A stretch of 46,517 nucleotides of DNA from Spirochaetes bacterium GWF1_51_8 (GCA_001829415.1 MIBE01000061.1:1-46517), one strand, 5' to 3'. Numbered from the stretch's first letter, positions 16,593 through 26,002 are shown. The notes: generated by a model not told the origin, from the sequence alone. A program made the numbers and translations.

Positions 16593-19175
16593 CTATTCCT
16601 CTTCCTGCTTTGTTGCCGGTTTTGTCACAAGCGAATAGACTAAATAGAACAGTCCCACCGCGAGCGACGCGATCATGGCGAAGAATGAAACCTTATAAAG
16701 CATCGTTTCGGGTTCATAACGGAACTCTACCTGATGCGCGCCCGGCCCTACCACAACACCCTGCATGATATAGTTCGCCTTCACAAGCTCGGCCTTCACG
16801 CCGTCGATATACACCTTCCACACCGGATCGAACTTGATATTGTGCAGGAGCAGTCCGCCGTTGGAAGAAGAAGTCTTGAATACTGCCTTCCACGGCTTGT
16901 ACTCCTCGATCGTGACCGGAAGGTAACGGCTGATGTTCGTGCCGATATAGGAATGCACCCCTTCGGCGACCGCGATTCTATTCGGGTCGAACACCGGATT
17001 GGCGACCGCGGTAAGGGCATCCATCGAGTTTGTCATCCCGATATAGTTTTCATAGAGCGCGGCACGCGGAAGCGAATTCTTTACTTCGAAGATATAGTGC
17101 GGGACATTGTACGCGCCCGCCGCGCCGGCGATATAGCTGAAGTTGGAGTTGTTTGTCAGCGCGTAGGCGATCACCGCGGGAGACTGTCCGGCGTAAAGGT
17201 AGCCGTCGGTGACAAGGTACTTCACGTTAGCGATCTGCAGAAGCTTGGTGTTCGCCTTGATGACATCCTCCGCGGTCTGCGGCGGTGTCGGCAATGACCC
17301 GTTAATCACCGCGCTAAAGTATGCGGAGTAGTCCGGATCGACACGCGATGCTGCGGGAATATCCAGCGCTTCGATATTGTTATAGGGGAAGATGTGCGTC
17401 AGGTACATCTGTCTGACCTGCGGATGGGTGATCGAGAGGGGGAAGAACTGTCCGCCCTGCGCGAGATGGAACGAGGTGGCCACGCGGAAGATGTCCGGGT
17501 CGGACTTGATTTTCGAGATCACGCTGTCCTTAACGAAAAAGTCCGCCGGTTTGAAATACCCCTTTTCGAGATAGAAGAAGTTGATGCTCAGAAGCTCGAA
17601 GAGAAGGAGAACGGTCAGCGGCGCGAAATAGACCGCCGGACGGAACTTCTCCTGTTTCATCCTTCCGGTAATATAAACAATACCCGCCGTGAGCGCGGTA
17701 TAGATATTCATCCTGAAAAGCGAGTTCAGCATATTATCGTACTGCACCTTGCCGACACTTGCCATGATACTGCCCGACGAGAGCAGGACGCCCATCATCC
17801 AGAGGAAACCTATCCCGAAAAGGCCGATTATCCCGAAAAGCACGATATTGTATTCCCGTTTCTCCGGCATCGGCGCGGCTTTCTTAACATCGGCCTGCGG
17901 CTCGTTCGCCTTGGGGTTCGTGATAATATCGTAGACATATTTCAGCCCGAACGACGCGACGACCGAGAAGCCGAACGCGAAGACGGAGATGAATTTTGCC
18001 GGGATACGGAGCTTGTCCATGAACGGCAGGTGATACCACAGCCAGAAGAACGGCGAGCCGGGGAACCATTTCCCGAACGACAGGAGCAGGGCCGCGATAC
18101 TTGCCCAGAAAAATATTTTCATGACCGGTTCTTTTTTCTTGAAGCCGAAGACGATCCCGAAAACGGCGAATATCATCACGAAGTAGCCGATCGACTCGCT
18201 ATTCCCGCTGTAAGGCTTCGTGCCCCAATAGGGCATTTTCGGATCGCCGGAGATCGCGCCGTGATAGCCGAACGCGAACGAATCGATCAATTCGGCGGGG
18301 TCCATCGACCAACTCGTACCGAACTCCCACTTCTCGGCCTCGGTCTGCTCGGGCGCGGCTTTCGAGCCCTGCGACCCCTTGAACGATACCGAATTCAGCT
18401 GAGTCGAGAAGGAATTAATAAACACGAGAAGAAGCACCGCCCCTGCGGTAAACGCCTTAGCGATTCCTATGAGCAGCGGTTTGATTTTTATCGAACCGAA
18501 TGCGAACGGCTTATCGTCATCCGCGCCGTCCTGAACGCTCCCGGTGAAAATCTTATAGATCAGGAATACCGCGATCACGACCGAGAAATACAGCCCGCGC
18601 TGGACATCGTCGCCCATCATCAGGCCCCATGAGGCGCCCGCGAGAATAAGCGAGGCGATGACGGAAACCAGGTTTTTATTCTTCCGGTCGAACGCGGTTG
18701 TGAGGAAATAGAAGATCATCGGCGGATACGCGACCATCGTGACTACGGAGATATGTCCCGCCATAATCAGGGTCAGGAAATGCGGTGTGATCGAGTACGC
18801 GAGCGATCCGAAAAGCGCGGCGTACCACGGGAGCTTGAATTTGCGAAGCATGAGGTAGGTGAACACAAGCGATAGGCTCATCATCGCGGCATAAGCGATG
18901 GTCAGCGAAAGCTCCATCGGGAACACCTGCATCGCGAGAATATAGAGATTTAACGGCAGCGATCCGCCGTTCTGCCCGAGCCAGAATAAGCCGAGCCAGT
19001 ACTGGTTATATCCCGCCGAGGCGAACTGGTTGAAATACATACGCAACGCATACGCGCCGTCCGTCCCGAGGATGGCTTTTCCGCCGAAGAACGAGTCGTA
19101 GAAGAACAGGACGGGAAGCAGGACGAAGATTGCTCCCAGTATCAGGGCTAGCGGGAACGGGGAAGTTTTTTTCAT
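16593..19175 (-). CDS. YfhO-family polytopic membrane protein
   Basis: 860 residues with about a dozen membrane helices in the first 530 residues and a last pair at the C-terminus, with a periplasmic domain between. The family pattern is seen at the start (FFYDSFFGGKAILGTDGAYA, with a D in the first loop as in GT-C enzymes) and at the end (EYKPWKAVFKTSSSNGGLLL, DPVWKVYIDG, PGAHQVEFRYEP). In Bacillus, YfhO-type proteins glycosylate wall polymers using a lipid-linked sugar; the acceptor here is unknown. GGAG before the ATG lies inside the end of the upstream methyltransferase gene, one base apart, so the two are one transcript and probably act on the same glycan or lipid. Confidence 0.85.
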   Translation of the reverse strand: MKKTSPFPLALILGAIFVLLPVLFFYDSFFGGKAILGTDGAYALRMYFNQFASAGYNQYWLGLFWLGQNGGSLPLNLYILAMQVFPMELSLTIAYAAMMSLSLVFTYLMLRKFKLPWYAALFGSLAYSITPHFLTLIMAGHISVVTMVAYPPMIFYFLTTAFDRKNKNLVSVIASLILAGASWGLMMGDDVQRGLYFSVVIAVFLIYKIFTGSVQDGADDDKPFAFGSIKIKPLLIGIAKAFTAGAVLLLVFINSFSTQLNSVSFKGSQGSKAAPEQTEAEKWEFGTSWSMDPAELIDSFAFGYHGAISGDPKMPYWGTKPYSGNSESIGYFVMIFAVFGIVFGFKKKEPVMKIFFWASIAALLLSFGKWFPGSPFFWLWYHLPFMDKLRIPAKFISVFAFGFSVVASFGLKYVYDIITNPKANEPQADVKKAAPMPEKREYNIVLFGIIGLFGIGFLWMMGVLLSSGSIMASVGKVQYDNMLNSLFRMNIYTALTAGIVYITGRMKQEKFRPAVYFAPLTVLLLFELLSINFFYLEKGYFKPADFFVKDSVISKIKSDPDIFRVATSFHLAQGGQFFPLSITHPQVRQMYLTHIFPYNNIEALDIPAASRVDPDYSAYFSAVINGSLPTPPQTAEDVIKANTKLLQIANVKYLVTDGYLYAGQSPAVIAYALTNNSNFSYIAGAAGAYNVPHYIFEVKNSLPRAALYENYIGMTNSMDALTAVANPVFDPNRIAVAEGVHSYIGTNISRYLPVTIEEYKPWKAVFKTSSSNGGLLLHNIKFDPVWKVYIDGVKAELVKANYIMQGVVVGPGAHQVEFRYEPETMLYKVSFFAMIASLAVGLFYLVYSLVTKPATKQEEE

Positions 19176-19176
19176 T

Positions 19177-19860
19177 TTATTCTCCGATTGCGGGCTTTTG
19201 ACAGACCGATATTATTCTATGCGAGAGACGGGGAAATATCCCCGCGAAAAAACGGCTGACCGCTCCCTTGAACGGGAAAATGATATCGCCGATCATCTTT
19301 TTCACGATGAAGCCGTGTTCCTTCCATGCGCGTTTCAGTATTTTTTTCGTATAGTCGCGGTAGTGCTGCGAGCCGTAGCGCGCGCTGTTGATAGGCGGAA
19401 TATCGAGGAACACCAGGATAAACGTCGCGAGCTGGTAGATATTCGGTACGGACGAGATGAAGATACCGCCGGGCTTGAGTACCCTGAACGCCTCGGACAT
19501 CACTACCTCGGGATTGACGATATGTTCCAGCACCTCGGTACAGATCACGAGGTCGAACCGGTTATCGGGATAGGGAAGTTTTTCGAGGGAGATATTGTGG
19601 CAGATCGCGTTGATCCCCTTCCCCTTCATGATCTTTACGCCTGTTTCGGAGATATCGACTGCATGCTTGTCGCTCGACTGCTCGAGCATCTCGAGCAGTT
19701 TGCCGTTACCGGCCCCGATATCCAAAACCTTTTTATACTCGATCTTCCGTTTCCGGATAAGATTCATGACTTTTTTATGAAGGATAGGTTCTTCGTAATT
19801 ATCGCCGGAAAAGGCCTGATTGTAGAACTCGACGTTGTCCCCGGGCCGTATCTTTTCCAT
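19177..19860 (-). CDS. Class I SAM-dependent methyltransferase
   Basis: 227 residues from the ATG at 19860, which is preceded by GGAGAAAGG; the frame is open for 19 further codons upstream without such a site. Motif I is VLDIGAGNGKLLEMLE, followed by DISETGVKIMK, DLVICTEVLEHI (the Ubie/Coq5-like CEVLEH block) and LKPGGIFISSVPN. The C-terminal part resembles the methyltransferases at 22013 and 22798 (IPPINSARYGSQHYRDYT against PPWTGARYRSFHIREYT), so these three are paralogues. The substrate is unknown; the setting beside YfhO and glycan genes suggests a sugar or lipid-linked glycan. Confidence 0.88.
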   Translation of the reverse strand: MEKIRPGDNVEFYNQAFSGDNYEEPILHKKVMNLIRKRKIEYKKVLDIGAGNGKLLEMLEQSSDKHAVDISETGVKIMKGKGINAICHNISLEKLPYPDNRFDLVICTEVLEHIVNPEVVMSEAFRVLKPGGIFISSVPNIYQLATFILVFLDIPPINSARYGSQHYRDYTKKILKRAWKEHGFIVKKMIGDIIFPFKGAVSRFFAGIFPRLSHRIISVCQKPAIGE

Positions 19861-19955
19861 CCTTTCTCCTAACTTACGGTGTTCGATTATTTTAAAAGAC
19901 ACCGCTCTGTTTGTCAATTTACTGGCTGGGCTTAGGAATTGAAAGAATTGGACGA

Positions 19956-20660
19956 TTATGCCTTTTTGAAATACCCGATCAGCAATGCGTTAGCTCTCAG
20001 ATAATTCATGTCGAATTTCGAATCTTTAACTTCATTATAAGCAACTTCTATCCACTTACAAAACCGCGATGTTTTCTTCATAAAGTGAATATCTTCGACG
20101 GGAAATTCAGATTTTTCCAACGATGCATCGATATCTTCATTATACGCCAAAGGAATGGAAAAATACAGCAAGCCCCCGGGAGCCAGTAATTGCTTTAGAT
20201 GCTCGATCGCAATTTTAAATTTATCCTTTGTGCGCGGCGTCTCATCCCAACCCACATGCTCGATTGTAGAAATGGTCAGGATCAGGTCGTATTTCTTATC
20301 GGGATTATAATCGATGATATCCTGATTTTTTACCCCATCGTTTTTTTCATACTTATCGACAATGTCATGCGGAATGGTATAGTATTGATTCATTACATTA
20401 CCGACTTCCAGAACCTGCTTATCCCGATAAGCTTTAAATAAATCGATTCCTATAGCGACTTCTACCGCCCGTTCTTTAAGAAAAGTGGCGTTCCTGAGAT
20501 GGTAGAAGTAGGGATAAGATTTTCCGGCAACAGTAAAACTGCTTCTTCGAAAAACTTTAAAATAAAGATACTGTATGATTTTTAAAGGGATGATAAACAA
20601 CCCGCGAAAAAAACCCTCTTTTCTGAATACGCTCTTGATCGAACCAATTATTTGTTTCAC
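19956..20660 (-). CDS. SAM-dependent methyltransferase-like protein, AT-rich
   Basis: 234 residues, starting at GTG 20660 with AAGGA 7 bases upstream. The N-terminal 50 residues are basic and hydrophobic (GLFIIPLKIIQYLYFKVFRR) and may sit at the membrane. The methyltransferase fold is seen as VLEVGNVMNQYY (an altered motif I: G-x-x-x in place of G-x-G-x-G), then DLILTISTIEHVGWDE and LAPGGLLYFSIPLAYNE. It is clearly lower in GC than the genes around it and differs from the three other methyltransferases, which points to a separate origin. Activity is likely but unproven because motif I is degenerate. Confidence 0.75.
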   Translation of the reverse strand: MKQIIGSIKSVFRKEGFFRGLFIIPLKIIQYLYFKVFRRSSFTVAGKSYPYFYHLRNATFLKERAVEVAIGIDLFKAYRDKQVLEVGNVMNQYYTIPHDIVDKYEKNDGVKNQDIIDYNPDKKYDLILTISTIEHVGWDETPRTKDKFKIAIEHLKQLLAPGGLLYFSIPLAYNEDIDASLEKSEFPVEDIHFMKKTSRFCKWIEVAYNEVKDSKFDMNYLRANALLIGYFKKA

Positions 20661-20686
20661 TTTTTGTCCTTGATTTTTTAATGTTT

Positions 20687-20715
20687 ATTATAAAGTATCC
20701 AAAAAGTTATTTCAA
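20687..20715 (-). promoter_or_regulatory. Sigma-70 promoter of the AT-rich methyltransferase gene
   Basis: Minus strand TTGAAA (20715-20710), 17 bases, TATAAT (20692-20687). The transcript would start about 20 bases before the GTG. Confidence 0.7.
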
Positions 20716-20728
20716 GATAGAGTATGAT

Positions 20729-20767
20729 AAAAAACAAAAAAGCGGGGCAAATCGCGCCCCGCTTTAA
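20729..20767 (-). terminator. Rho-independent terminator of the LamG-like lipoprotein gene
   Basis: AAAGCGGGGC and GCCCCGCTTT form a perfect 10-base stem (20739-20748 and 20756-20765). On the minus strand it is followed by TTTTTTGTTTTTT, just after the stop at 20777. Confidence 0.88.
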
Positions 20768-20776
20768 AAAAGATAA

Positions 20777-21805
20777 TTAGTATAACCAAAGTTTTACATT
20801 ATCATATGCACTGCCCGTAGAGTTTACTGTTCCTAGACCGACACCACCGTAATAAATCGCAGAAGGATCGGTTACTTGGGCAACTAGTCCGCCGTTAACA
20901 TAAAATCTGATTACATTACCGATAACAGATATTTCGACATGATTCCATTCACGTACAAATAAATCGGATACCCCATCGGCTAAAGCAGGAGACCATGTCC
21001 ACGTTCCGTTATATTCACACATAGAGTACCACCCGAGTATTGCTCCAACTTCTAAAGTATCCATTGGGAACATATCGAGGCGATATGTATCATAGGAGGC
21101 ACCCCATGTTTTAGTTCTGAAATATACTACAGGGCGCATCGCACCACCGGAATAGCCTTCAAGCCCCTTCATATCGAATTCGAATACATAATTAGATAAA
21201 CTTATGTTTCCCATTCCATAAAGGATAGACCCTCCGGTCATAGGAACACCCCCTTGTCCGATAACATGAATTTCCCCATTTGTGATTACCGCACTTCCGT
21301 GCATTAATGTCCATCCGTCGGCCACACCGTCGTCGAAGTTTTCATCAAGCACAAGGAACGGCCCGGGAACATCGATAATGATCTCCAGATTACCGGTTAC
21401 CGCGGATACAGTAATACTAGCGGTACTCGTGACACCTTTCTTAATCACAACAGTTGAAGACCCTTCATAGATCATAAATCCGTCGGCATCATATAGCGCG
21501 ACGCTGATATCCCAATTCCCTACCTGAACAGAGGTAAACGACAGATCGATCGGCGAACCCGAATAATCGAAGTTCTGATCGATACGCTGACTCCCCTTTT
21601 TCAGGGTAACCACGCCTTTATCGATAGCGGCCGAACCGCCCGCGAACAAAGGCTGAAAAACCTGAGGCGTGACCGACGAGGCCGACGCAGATGCGGTTCC
21701 TATGACAATTCGAACCGACCCCATGTCGCCCTGATCAAAAGCCCCACTGCACCCCATGTTGAGTAAGAACAGAAATGCAGTCACAAACCAAAAACCTTTC
21801 TTCAT
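20777..21805 (-). CDS. Lipoprotein with LamG/concanavalin-like C-terminal domain
   Basis: 342 residues from the ATG at 21805, set by GGAGG at 21811-21815. The lipoprotein signal ends FLLNMGC with the modified cysteine at C19. Residues 30-150 look like small beta domains (GSVRIVIG..., VGNWDISVALYDADG), and the C-terminal 190 residues, from LDENFDDGVADGWTL to SAYDNVKLWLY, have the jelly-roll pattern of the LamG/3-keto-disaccharide hydrolase (DUF1080) group: NYVFEFDMKG, WNHVEISVIGNVIRFYVNGG. It may bind a glycan at the cell surface. It has its own promoter and terminator, so it is a single-gene unit inside the glycan region. Confidence 0.78.
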   Translation of the reverse strand: MKKGFWFVTAFLFLLNMGCSGAFDQGDMGSVRIVIGTASASASSVTPQVFQPLFAGGSAAIDKGVVTLKKGSQRIDQNFDYSGSPIDLSFTSVQVGNWDISVALYDADGFMIYEGSSTVVIKKGVTSTASITVSAVTGNLEIIIDVPGPFLVLDENFDDGVADGWTLMHGSAVITNGEIHVIGQGGVPMTGGSILYGMGNISLSNYVFEFDMKGLEGYSGGAMRPVVYFRTKTWGASYDTYRLDMFPMDTLEVGAILGWYSMCEYNGTWTWSPALADGVSDLFVREWNHVEISVIGNVIRFYVNGGLVAQVTDPSAIYYGGVGLGTVNSTGSAYDNVKLWLY

Positions 21806-21831
21806 CTGAACCTCCATCGAAAATAATAGAA

Positions 21832-21860
21832 ATAATACTATATAATACCAAATATGTCAA
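21832..21860 (-). promoter_or_regulatory. Strong sigma-70 promoter of the LamG-like lipoprotein
   Basis: Minus strand TTGACA (21860-21855), 17 bases, TATTAT (21837-21832). It is back to back with the + strand promoter at 21945. Confidence 0.75.
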
Positions 21861-21944
21861 TTATATATTATATTTACTATTTATTATATTTTCATATTTC
21901 ATTGTATAATCCGGCTTATGAACATCTTGCTTGTTAAAATAATA

Positions 21945-21973
21945 TTTACATTCAACCTCACCTGTGATATAAT
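21945..21973 (+). promoter_or_regulatory. Sigma-70 promoter with extended -10, methyltransferase at 22013
   Basis: TTTACA (21945-21950), 17 bases, TATAAT (21968-21973) with TGA in front of the -10 box. Confidence 0.75.
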
Positions 21974-22012
21974 ATTTTCTAGGCAAATATTATTTATATG
22001 GAGAGTACATAG

Positions 22013-22726
22013 ATGTCCAGTAAAAGCAGAATCGAGGAATTCAATAACCAGCGTTACGACAACGATAAAAGCATGGACCCGGAGTTGATGGCGAATTTCC
22101 TGCGTTACGAAATCATCACTTCAAAGATAAAAAAGATCGCCGCGGATAAATCGCTGAAAGACCCGAAAATCGCCGACCTCGGATGCGGCCCCGGTCATCT
22201 ATGCAAATATATCCATGACGCGGGATTCCCGGTTGTCGGTGTGGATATATCCGAGAACTCTCTCGAGAAGGTGCGCGAGAAGGGAATAAAGACGGTTAAG
22301 GCCGATCTCCAGGAGAAACTGCCGTTTAAGGACGGCGAACTGGATATTGTAATCGCCACAGAAGTGATCGAGCATATCTACGATACCGAAGCCTTCATGT
22401 CGGAGCTCAAGCGGATAACCAAACCCAGCGGATCGATTATTATCACCACTCCCAACGTCGCATCGTTCGCGAGACGGCTCATGCTCTTTTTCGGGAAGAA
22501 TCCCTATCTCGATTACAAACTTTCCGGTACGGCGGGGCATATCAGGTACTTCACTTTTAGGAATATGAGGGATTTCGCAGGGCAGTTCGGGCTGAAAATC
22601 GTCTCGAAGCAGACCGATGCGGTCAACCTTTCGGGCTCGGGTAAGATGTATTCACGCTTCCTCGGCAGGATTTTCCCGAATCTGGGAAAGACCATTATCA
22701 TGGTGCTCGAGACACCCGTGAGTTAG
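22013..22726 (+). CDS. Class I SAM-dependent methyltransferase
   Basis: 237 residues. Motif I IADLGCGPGHLCKYI, then VVGVDISENSLEKV, DIVIATEVIEHIYDTEAF and ITKPSGSIIITTPN identify a Methyltransf_11 type enzyme. GGAGAG at 22000-22005 sets the ATG. The ending, RIFPNLGKTIIMVLET, parallels FPRLGRCIIVIAEK of the next gene and FPRLSHRIISVCQK of the gene at 19177, so all three are related. The substrate is not visible; glycan context suggests methylation of a sugar or lipid carrier. Confidence 0.88.
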   Translation: MSSKSRIEEFNNQRYDNDKSMDPELMANFLRYEIITSKIKKIAADKSLKDPKIADLGCGPGHLCKYIHDAGFPVVGVDISENSLEKVREKGIKTVKADLQEKLPFKDGELDIVIATEVIEHIYDTEAFMSELKRITKPSGSIIITTPNVASFARRLMLFFGKNPYLDYKLSGTAGHIRYFTFRNMRDFAGQFGLKIVSKQTDAVNLSGSGKMYSRFLGRIFPNLGKTIIMVLETPVS

Positions 22727-22739
22727 TCATCCCGGCAGA

Positions 22740-22768
22740 TTGACTTTTCGCCCTTTTCTCTTTAAGAT
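22740..22768 (+). promoter_or_regulatory. Sigma-70 promoter of the methyltransferase at 22798
   Basis: TTGACT (22740-22745), 17 bases, TAAGAT (22763-22768), 29 bases before the ATG. Confidence 0.6.
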
Positions 22769-22797
22769 GACCGCATTAAAACTTGGAGAGTCATTCT

Positions 22798-23565
22798 ATG
22801 GATAATGCATCAATCCAAAAAAAATCTTTTACTACCGCCGGTGAAATGAAAATCTGGGACAAACGTCACCGGATGATCTACCGTGAGGTCGAACGAATCA
22901 TAAAAAAGAAAAAATACGAAAAATTCAATATGGTCGACTACGCGGCATGCGGAGGCGAGGTATTGATCGAAGCAAAGAAAGCCTATTCCGGCGCGTTTTG
23001 TTTCGGGGTGGACATTATCGAATCGTCGATCAAGACGTTGAAGACTCACGGGATTAGCGGCAAGATTCATGACCTCGAAAACCTTCTCGATCTCGACCGG
23101 AAGTATGACATCGCGCTCGCCGGCGAAGTCATCGAGCATTTAGTTTCTCCGGACAATTTTCTCTACTCTATCAACAAGAACATGACCGACGGCGGGACGC
23201 TCATCCTGACATTCCCGAACTCGGTACACATGATCTCCCTCCTCACACAATGGCTGCTCGATCTTCCCCCATGGACCGGGGCGCGTTACCGTTCGTTCCA
23301 TATCAGGGAATACACCTACCGGCTGACAAAGAGCCTTTTGGAAGCGCACGGGTTCAAAGTGGTCAAACGGATGGGAACGGAAATCCCCTATCTCCCGGAT
23401 TGGACAAGTGTTATCACACGGCCCTTTCCGAGACTCGGCAGATGTATCATCGTGATCGCCGAGAAAGTAGCTCCGCCCAACGAGGAACTGATCAAGAATA
23501 CCGAAGCCATCTCGGACATCATGCGCCTGCTCCGTTTCCTGAAAACTAACAAACAATGGAAATAA
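22798..23565 (+). CDS. SAM-dependent methyltransferase with altered motif I
   Basis: 255 residues from the ATG at 22798, preceded by GGAGAG at 22785-22790; an in-frame TTG at 22783 overlaps that site and is less likely. The fold is recognisable from FGVDIIESSIKTLK, DIALAGEVIEHLVSPDNF and GGTLILTFPNSVHMISLLT. The glycine-rich motif I is replaced by MVDYAACGGEVLIEA, so SAM binding may be weaker or the substrate unusual. It is a paralogue of the genes at 19177 and 22013. The YhaN-like ATPase gene begins 19 bases after its stop. Confidence 0.8.
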   Translation: MDNASIQKKSFTTAGEMKIWDKRHRMIYREVERIIKKKKYEKFNMVDYAACGGEVLIEAKKAYSGAFCFGVDIIESSIKTLKTHGISGKIHDLENLLDLDRKYDIALAGEVIEHLVSPDNFLYSINKNMTDGGTLILTFPNSVHMISLLTQWLLDLPPWTGARYRSFHIREYTYRLTKSLLEAHGFKVVKRMGTEIPYLPDWTSVITRPFPRLGRCIIVIAEKVAPPNEELIKNTEAISDIMRLLRFLKTNKQWK

Positions 23566-23584
23566 TCCGCGGAAGTATCTATAA

Positions 23585-25948
23585 ATGAGGATCGTAGAGG
23601 CGGATATCCGGGCGGCGGGCCCGTTAAAAAAACAGACCGTCCGTTTCGGCGGAGTCAACCTGATAGTCGGCGATAACGAGCACGGGAAGACCACCCTCGC
23701 CGACTGCATTATCCATCACCTGACCTCCGCATCCAAACAGCGCGGCAAATCGCCGTCCGACACCGTTCTCCACCCCCGTTTCCGCGACAGCCGAAATGTC
23801 GCGATCACCGATGACGGCAACATTCTGCCCGACGAGCTGAAAGACCTCGTGCCGCTCCTCGTGATCCGCGAGGGGGAAGTCCGGTGGGCGTGGAACTCCG
23901 GCAAGGAGATCGACACCAAGGAATACTGGAATACGGACATCAAAGAAATCCTTTACGGCAACGACGGCATCTATACGAAGATCAATAAAAACTTCAGTAA
24001 ACTGCTCGGAGTGCAGACTGCCGCAAGCTGGCTCCACGGGCTCCGCGAGAGTGTCGCCCGTTATGCCGGGTCGCTCCGCGCCGCGTCCGTGACGCTGCTG
24101 AACGGGCATTCCGCGCGCGAACGGCTCGCCGCCCTCAACTCCGAGTATGAAACAGTGATTGCCGATTGGAACACGATGCAGGCCGGGCTCCAGAATGTCG
24201 ACTTGACCCGCAAGCTCGAGACCGCGAAACGCTTTTTCGAGCTGACGGACGAACGGAAAAACATCGCCTCCGAAATCGACACGTTGACCGCCCGCGAGCC
24301 CCTGAGATACCGGGCTGAGTGGGATGGCATCGAGAAGGACAACTCACGCGTGGATATCGAAATAGCCAAGCTCGAGGAGACATTGAAGAACTCGATCCTC
24401 GATAAAGCCCGCGCGCGGGACTCACTTGCCGAGACCGAACGCGACATCTCCCTCAAGGAAGAAGCGCTCAGGAAAACCCGCGCCGAATCGGAAGAGACCA
24501 AGGCGCGTCTACTGTCGTTCGAGCAGGGCGCGAAGAAGCCGTCCGCCGCATTCACTCCCGCGCGTGTGATTCTGTCGGCGGCGGCGTTCATGCTCGGGAC
24601 CGCCGGCATCGTTTTTTCCGTGCTCTGCGCCGCCGGAACGCTTCTCTTCCCGTGGTACATCCCCGCCGCATCCAGTGTGCTGATGTGGGCCGCGAGCGCG
24701 TTCCTGATCGTTCCGCCACTGCTCTCTGCGGGAAGCCGTGTCTCCGGGGACCGTTCCGCAGAATTAAACTCGCTGCGCGAAAAGCTCGGGATGCTCGAAA
24801 GTATCGCCTCCGAAAAGGACGCCGAACTCGCGCGGCTGCTCGTGAAACGCGGGCAGATCCAAACCTCGTTCTCCGACGAAGCGCGATGGGAACACGAACG
24901 GCGTCTCGCCGAATTGAAACTCGAACGCGAGAAGCATGACGGATGGATGCGTGAAATCCGCCAGCTTTACCCGTCGAGGGAACGGATCGACTCGGACTGC
25001 GCCCGTCTCGCCGCGCTCGACGACAGGCGGAATAACAATGAAGCCGAACTCGCGAAAACACGCGCAAAGGTGACCGAACTTTTTCATACCGACAGCGAGG
25101 GCTTCCTCCACGAAGAAATAAAAAAGCTCCGCGAAGAGATCGCAAAAAAATCGGCGGGCAGGGAAATAGAGTTCAGCGAGAGCCGTTACGACGAAATCTC
25201 GCGGAAGAAACGCGCGCTCGAGGACGAAAAGGCCGCGTTGTCAAAAACGATCGCCGAGTCGGAATCCGGCGCGTTATCCGCCGGGCAGACTGCGTATCAG
25301 ACCTTTCTCCGCTACCTTGACTCGAGCGAGTATGTTAAAACCTTCTACAGCGAGCCGGCGTCGGCCGCGCTCGGAAGCAACTCCTATAAAATTTTCGAAA
25401 TCGTCCGCATCCTCGACGACTGGATCGCGAAGATCGATCAGGATATCGCCGCGTCCACAGCGGTCAACAGCGCCTATACGAATATTCAGGCGCGTGTCGA
25501 GCTTTACCTCGACGGCGTACTACGGAGCACGGGGTTCAACAAGGCTCTCGCTTCGATCTCCGGCGGATTCTACACCGGGGTCGAGAGTTCGACGCAGGCG
25601 AAACCCGGCCGCGCGGACAAAAACGCCCCCGAGGTCGATATCCGCCTCATGACGTCCGGGAAAGACGTCTACCGTTTCAACGACCTCAGCACGGGCGCGA
25701 GAAATATGTTCTATTTCGCGATGCGGTTCGGGATCGCTATCGACCGTTTCCGCGATTGCCCCTCGGTCTTCCTTCTCGACGACGCCTTCCTGTCGTTCGA
25801 CTACACCCGCCGCGTCAACACCCTCCGTCTGCTGAAGGAGTACACCGACACCGGCTGGCAGATCGTTTATTTCAGCGTCAACGACCGTTCGATGGAATCG
25901 TCATTCGCGGAAGTATTCGGTACGGATTTCTTAAAAATCGAACTATAG
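23585..25948 (+). CDS. YhaN/SbcC-like AAA ATPase with coiled coils and two membrane helices
   Basis: 787 residues. Walker A is GDNEHGKTT (29-37), the ABC-type signature is LSTGARNMFYF (about 700-710) and Walker B is SVFLLDDAF (about 727-735), so the N- and C-terminal halves join into one ATPase head as in SMC, RecF and SbcC. Between them run long coiled coils rich in Glu, Lys and Arg, broken at about residues 320-385 by a hydrophobic stretch able to cross the membrane twice. That layout, with membrane helices in the coil, is known from YhaN. YhaN usually goes with an SbcD-like nuclease (YhaO); none is encoded nearby. Its task in a glycan region is unclear. Confidence 0.78.
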   Translation: MRIVEADIRAAGPLKKQTVRFGGVNLIVGDNEHGKTTLADCIIHHLTSASKQRGKSPSDTVLHPRFRDSRNVAITDDGNILPDELKDLVPLLVIREGEVRWAWNSGKEIDTKEYWNTDIKEILYGNDGIYTKINKNFSKLLGVQTAASWLHGLRESVARYAGSLRAASVTLLNGHSARERLAALNSEYETVIADWNTMQAGLQNVDLTRKLETAKRFFELTDERKNIASEIDTLTAREPLRYRAEWDGIEKDNSRVDIEIAKLEETLKNSILDKARARDSLAETERDISLKEEALRKTRAESEETKARLLSFEQGAKKPSAAFTPARVILSAAAFMLGTAGIVFSVLCAAGTLLFPWYIPAASSVLMWAASAFLIVPPLLSAGSRVSGDRSAELNSLREKLGMLESIASEKDAELARLLVKRGQIQTSFSDEARWEHERRLAELKLEREKHDGWMREIRQLYPSRERIDSDCARLAALDDRRNNNEAELAKTRAKVTELFHTDSEGFLHEEIKKLREEIAKKSAGREIEFSESRYDEISRKKRALEDEKAALSKTIAESESGALSAGQTAYQTFLRYLDSSEYVKTFYSEPASAALGSNSYKIFEIVRILDDWIAKIDQDIAASTAVNSAYTNIQARVELYLDGVLRSTGFNKALASISGGFYTGVESSTQAKPGRADKNAPEVDIRLMTSGKDVYRFNDLSTGARNMFYFAMRFGIAIDRFRDCPSVFLLDDAFLSFDYTRRVNTLRLLKEYTDTGWQIVYFSVNDRSMESSFAEVFGTDFLKIEL

Positions 25949-26002
25949 CTCAGTCTGTTACTTTCCGTACATCTTACGTTTCGGAAATAAACCGGAATAG
26001 AT

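Noticed and set aside
17394-18632. 412-codon open frame on the + strand opposite the YfhO gene
   Set aside because: It is antisense to a clear membrane protein, rich in Arg, Glu and His with no recognisable domain, and has no ribosome binding site; long antisense frames are a result of the codon bias here.
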